Positions 12,549 to 14,984 of a stretch of 14,984 bases of DNA are shown here, piece by piece. The stretch is taken from assembly GCA_903839965.1 (NCBI GenBank), contig CAIMEK010000464.1:1-14984 (forward strand), in the 5' to 3' direction. The position numbers were made by a program, and so were the translations under genes. The notes beneath the pieces are model-generated. The model was not told the DNA's origin. It searched no databases and saw only the letters and a program-made list of their open reading frames with translations. The stretch is from an uncultured Acetobacteraceae bacterium (lineage in GTDB: Bacteria; Pseudomonadota; Alphaproteobacteria; Acetobacterales; Acetobacteraceae). The stretch's first letter is position 1, and every line of letters starts with the position of its first letter.

Positions 12549-13516
12549 TGCGCCGCCGCACGGTCGCCCTTCGCCTTTGCGTCGGTCTGCCCGCCGTCAC
12601 GTTGGCTCTGGCGCTGGTGTTGCCGCGGGTGCTGGGCAACTACTACCTGCACATCGTCAACGTCACGCTGGTGAACGTGCTGCTGGCGCTCGGGCTCAAC
12701 TTCATCGTCGGCTTCGGCGGGCAGATTTCGCTGGCCCAGGCTGCTTTCTTCGCCATCGGCGCCTACATTTTCGCGTTGCTGCAGATGGCGGGCGTGCCGA
12801 CCATCGTGGCGGCGCTGGCCGGAGTGGCCGGCGCCGCCGCGGTCGGCTTCGCGCTCGGCGCGCCGACGCTGCGGCTGAAGGGGCACTATCTCGCGCTCGC
12901 CACGCTCGGGTTCGGCCTGATCGTGGTGGAATTGCTGACCGCGCTCAGCAGCATCACCGGGGGTGGCGACGGCCTCATCGGCGTCCCCGGCATAGGGCTC
13001 GCCGGACAAACCCGGCCGATGCTGTATGTGCTGCTGCCCGTCGTCGCGCTCGGCTACGGGTTATCGGAAGCGTTCGTGCACTCGCCGCTCGGCATGCGCG
13101 TGCGCGCGTTCCGCGACGATGCCATGGCGGCGCAGGCGGCGGGCATCGGCATCCGAGGGTTGAAGGTGATGCTGTTCGTGGTTTCCGCCAGCTATGCGGG
13201 CGTGGCCGGCGTGGCCTATGTGTGCCTGATGGGCTACATCGCGCCCAACGTATTCTCCTGGCAATCCACCTTCGCCTACCTCTCCATGATCATCGTCGGC
13301 GGGCTCGGCAGCAGCCTCGGCGCCGTCGTGGGCGCGATTCTCTACATCTTCGTCCCCGAATTGCTGCGCTTCCTGCAGGAAGCCTACTTCGCCATCTTCG
13401 GGCTCGCCGTCATTCTCATCGTGGTGCTGTCGCCGGACGGGCTGGTTGGCCTGGGGCGCCGGCTTTGGCGCCGGCTGACCCACCGGGCGGCGCAACGACC
13501 GGTGGCGGTACCATGA
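12548..13516 (+). CDS. livM: Branched-chain amino acid-type ABC transporter permease, LivM family
   Basis: The 322-residue product is the second channel subunit. After a short basic N-terminus (MRRRTVALRL) it has many hydrophobic spans. Family blocks visible are LNFIVGFGGQISLAQAAFFAIGAY (a LivM hallmark, near residues 50-75), the periplasmic-side stretch TGGGDGLIGVPGIGL, the coupling-loop motif SPLGMRVRAFRDDAMAAQAAGI, and the closing SMIIVGGLGSSLGAVVGA. The C-terminal tail is basic (RRLWRRLTHRAAQRP), consistent with a cytosolic end. It is shorter than the E. coli LivM, as is usual for most bacterial relatives that lack the extra N-terminal spans. It overlaps the LivH stop by one base, and its own stop overlaps the ATPase start (ATGA, 13513-13516), so stoichiometric production is likely. 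Confidence 0.92.
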   Translation: MRRRTVALRLCVGLPAVTLALALVLPRVLGNYYLHIVNVTLVNVLLALGLNFIVGFGGQISLAQAAFFAIGAYIFALLQMAGVPTIVAALAGVAGAAAVGFALGAPTLRLKGHYLALATLGFGLIVVELLTALSSITGGGDGLIGVPGIGLAGQTRPMLYVLLPVVALGYGLSEAFVHSPLGMRVRAFRDDAMAAQAAGIGIRGLKVMLFVVSASYAGVAGVAYVCLMGYIAPNVFSWQSTFAYLSMIIVGGLGSSLGAVVGAILYIFVPELLRFLQEAYFAIFGLAVILIVVLSPDGLVGLGRRLWRRLTHRAAQRPVAVP

Positions 13517-14984
13517 CGGGCCTGCTGGTCGTCGACGGCCTGACCCAGCGGTTCGGCGGCCTGACCGCCCTGTCCGATGTGACGTTGCGCGTGGAGCCGG
13601 GCAGCATCCACGCGGTCATCGGGCCGAACGGATCGGGCAAGACCACGCTGTTCAACGTCATCAGCGGCATCTACCGGCCGAACGCCGGACAGGTGCACTT
13701 CAATGGCCGCGACATCACCGGCCTTGCGCCGGAACGCCTGGCCCGGCTCGGCCTGGGCCGCACCTTCCAGAACACGCGCGTCTTCAGCACCATGACCGTG
13801 CTGGAAAACGTGCTCGCGGTGCGCCACGCCACCCGCGCGCCGTGGCGCTTCGTTGCCGAAGAGGAAAACCGCGCCCGCGAGATCGTCGAGTTCGTCGGCC
13901 TGCGCGACGTCGCCTCCGACAACGCGGCGAGCCTGCCGCAAGGCCAGCGCCGCCTGTTGGAAATCGCCAAGGTGCTGGCGCTCGACCCGAAGCTCGTGCT
14001 GCTCGACGAACCGCATGGCGGATTGAGCCACTCCGAAACCGCACGCCTGGTCGAGCTGATTCGCGAAATCAGTCGTCAGGGCATCACCATTCTGCTGATC
14101 GAGCACGAGATGGACGTGGTGATGCAACTCGCCGAACGCATCACCGTGCTCAATTTCGGCAGCGTCCTCGGTGCCGGAACGCCGGCGGAAATCCGCGCCG
14201 ACCCGGCGGTGGTGGAAGCCTATCTCGGCGCCGAAGGCAGCGCCCCGGCCGCGGCGGGCATGCCACAGCTTTCCGGCCGTCCGCTGCTGGAGATCGATCG
14301 CCTGTCGGTGCATTACGGCGACATCGAAGCGGTGCGCGACGTCAGCCTGTCGGTCGGCGAGGGCGAGATCGTCACGCTGCTCGGCAACAACGGCGCCGGC
14401 AAAAGCACGACGCTGAAGGCGGTCTGCGGCCTGACGCCGGCGATCACCGGAGACATCCGCTTCGACGGGCGTTCGATTCGCACCGTGCCCACCCAGCGGC
14501 TCAGCGCGCTCGGCATCGCCCTGGTCCCGGAGCGGCGCCGGTTGTTCAACGCGATGACAGTGCTCGAGAACCTGAAGGTGGGCGCCTACGGCCGCCCCAC
14601 CCGCACCGTGGCGGAAACCATCGAGGAAGTGCTGCTGCTGTTTCCCGACCTGCGCCGGCTGTCGCGTACGCTGGCCTACGCCCTGAGCGGCGGCGAGCAG
14701 CAGATGCTGGCGATCGGCCGGGCGTTGATGAGCCGGCCGCGCCTGTTGTTGCTGGACGAGCCCTCGCTCGGCCTCGCGCCGCTGCTGGTCGAGCAGGTTT
14801 TTCTCAAGCTCGTCGAGATCACTGCGCGCGGCACGACGATTCTGCTGGTCGAGCAGAACGCCCGCATGGCGCTCGCCCTGGCGCACCGCGCCTACGTGCT
14901 GGGCTCCGGGCGGCTGGTGGCCGAGGGTCCGGCGGCCAGCCTCGCCCGCGACGAGCGCGTGCGCAGCGCCTATCTCGGCCTGGA
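13513..14984 (+). CDS. Fused LivG-LivF-type ABC transporter ATPase (two nucleotide-binding domains; 3' end outside window)
   Basis: One reading frame is open from ATG 13513 through the last base and gives at least 490 residues with two complete ATPase domains. The first (1 to about 240) is LivG-like: Walker A GPNGSGKTT (37-45), Q-loop Gln86, signature LPQGQ (141-145), Walker B LVLLDEPHGG with Glu166, H-loop His198, and the LivG C-terminal EAYLG. A linker rich in Ala and Pro follows. The second (about 256 onward) is LivF-like: Walker A GNNGAGKST (291-299), signature LSGGEQ (391-396), Walker B LLLLDEPSLGL with Glu416, and Gln448 in LVEQN at the H-loop position, as is usual for LivF. In most bacteria these are separate genes. 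Met250 (14260) marks where an unfused LivF would begin. SAYLGL at the edge means only a few residues are missing. The protein would energise the two permeases just upstream. Confidence 0.92.
   Translation, partial: MTGLLVVDGLTQRFGGLTALSDVTLRVEPGSIHAVIGPNGSGKTTLFNVISGIYRPNAGQVHFNGRDITGLAPERLARLGLGRTFQNTRVFSTMTVLENVLAVRHATRAPWRFVAEEENRAREIVEFVGLRDVASDNAASLPQGQRRLLEIAKVLALDPKLVLLDEPHGGLSHSETARLVELIREISRQGITILLIEHEMDVVMQLAERITVLNFGSVLGAGTPAEIRADPAVVEAYLGAEGSAPAAAGMPQLSGRPLLEIDRLSVHYGDIEAVRDVSLSVGEGEIVTLLGNNGAGKSTTLKAVCGLTPAITGDIRFDGRSIRTVPTQRLSALGIALVPERRRLFNAMTVLENLKVGAYGRPTRTVAETIEEVLLLFPDLRRLSRTLAYALSGGEQQMLAIGRALMSRPRLLLLDEPSLGLAPLLVEQVFLKLVEITARGTTILLVEQNARMALALAHRAYVLGSGRLVAEGPAASLARDERVRSAYLGL

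Noticed and set aside
14821..14853. Gln448 in place of the H-loop His in the LivF half as a sign of decay
   Set aside because: LVEQN at this position is normal for LivF-family ATPases, so it is not evidence of inactivation.
13384..14886. Minus-strand ORF (500 codons) opposite the fused ATPase
   Set aside because: It is a shadow; the plus strand has two complete sets of ABC ATPase motifs.
1..14984. CRISPR arrays, tRNA or rRNA genes, insertion sequences, defence systems
   Set aside because: I saw no evenly spaced repeats, no transposase or integrase motifs, no cloverleaf-like sequence and no nuclease or toxin families. Gaps between genes are short and mostly accounted for.

Overview
The window is about 15 kb of GC-rich, densely packed proteobacterial DNA. 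It carries no rRNA, tRNA, insertion sequence or CRISPR array that I can see. The gene content points to an alphaproteobacterium, most likely Acetobacteraceae or a relative in Rhodospirillales. The main reasons are a Hint-domain protein with an Asn/Thr-rich beta-solenoid half, two large TPR enzymes of a kind common in that group, and a complete branched-chain-type ABC transporter behind a thiamine-diphosphate (TPP) enzyme. The assignment is by gene style only, because no taxonomic marker is present.

Left block (1-2354, + strand): the tail of a short-chain dehydrogenase, then a DmpA/P1-family N-terminal-nucleophile peptidase, then an aldo/keto reductase. The last two overlap by ATGA. This looks like a small catabolic unit for an amide, ester or sugar-like substrate, but the substrate cannot be read from sequence.

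Middle block (2416-7859, + strand): a TPR-sulfotransferase carrying an N-terminal SEC-C-like Cys motif is coupled by a TGATG overlap to a TPR protein with a GT9-like glycosyltransferase domain. After a 171-base gap comes a protein made of an Asn/Thr-rich beta-solenoid followed by a Hint (hedgehog/intein) domain. The arrangement suggests two modifying enzymes next to a possible surface or secreted client protein. That link is inference.

Right block (7890-14984): a GntR/FCD regulator on the minus strand is divergent from an operon holding a 17-codon upstream ORF with a strong ribosome binding site, an acetolactate-synthase-like TPP enzyme, a periplasmic binding protein, LivH-type and LivM-type permeases, and one long ORF that fuses the LivG-type and LivF-type ATPases. 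The short divergent intergenic region holds an AT-rich palindromic element that is a good operator candidate. The likely logic is that the regulator senses an acid or amino-acid-like ligand, the transporter imports it (or a precursor), and the TPP enzyme acts on the resulting 2-oxo acid or acyl compound.

The most notable points are the LivG-LivF fusion, the short upstream ORF in front of the TPP enzyme, and the possible modification cassette beside the Hint protein.
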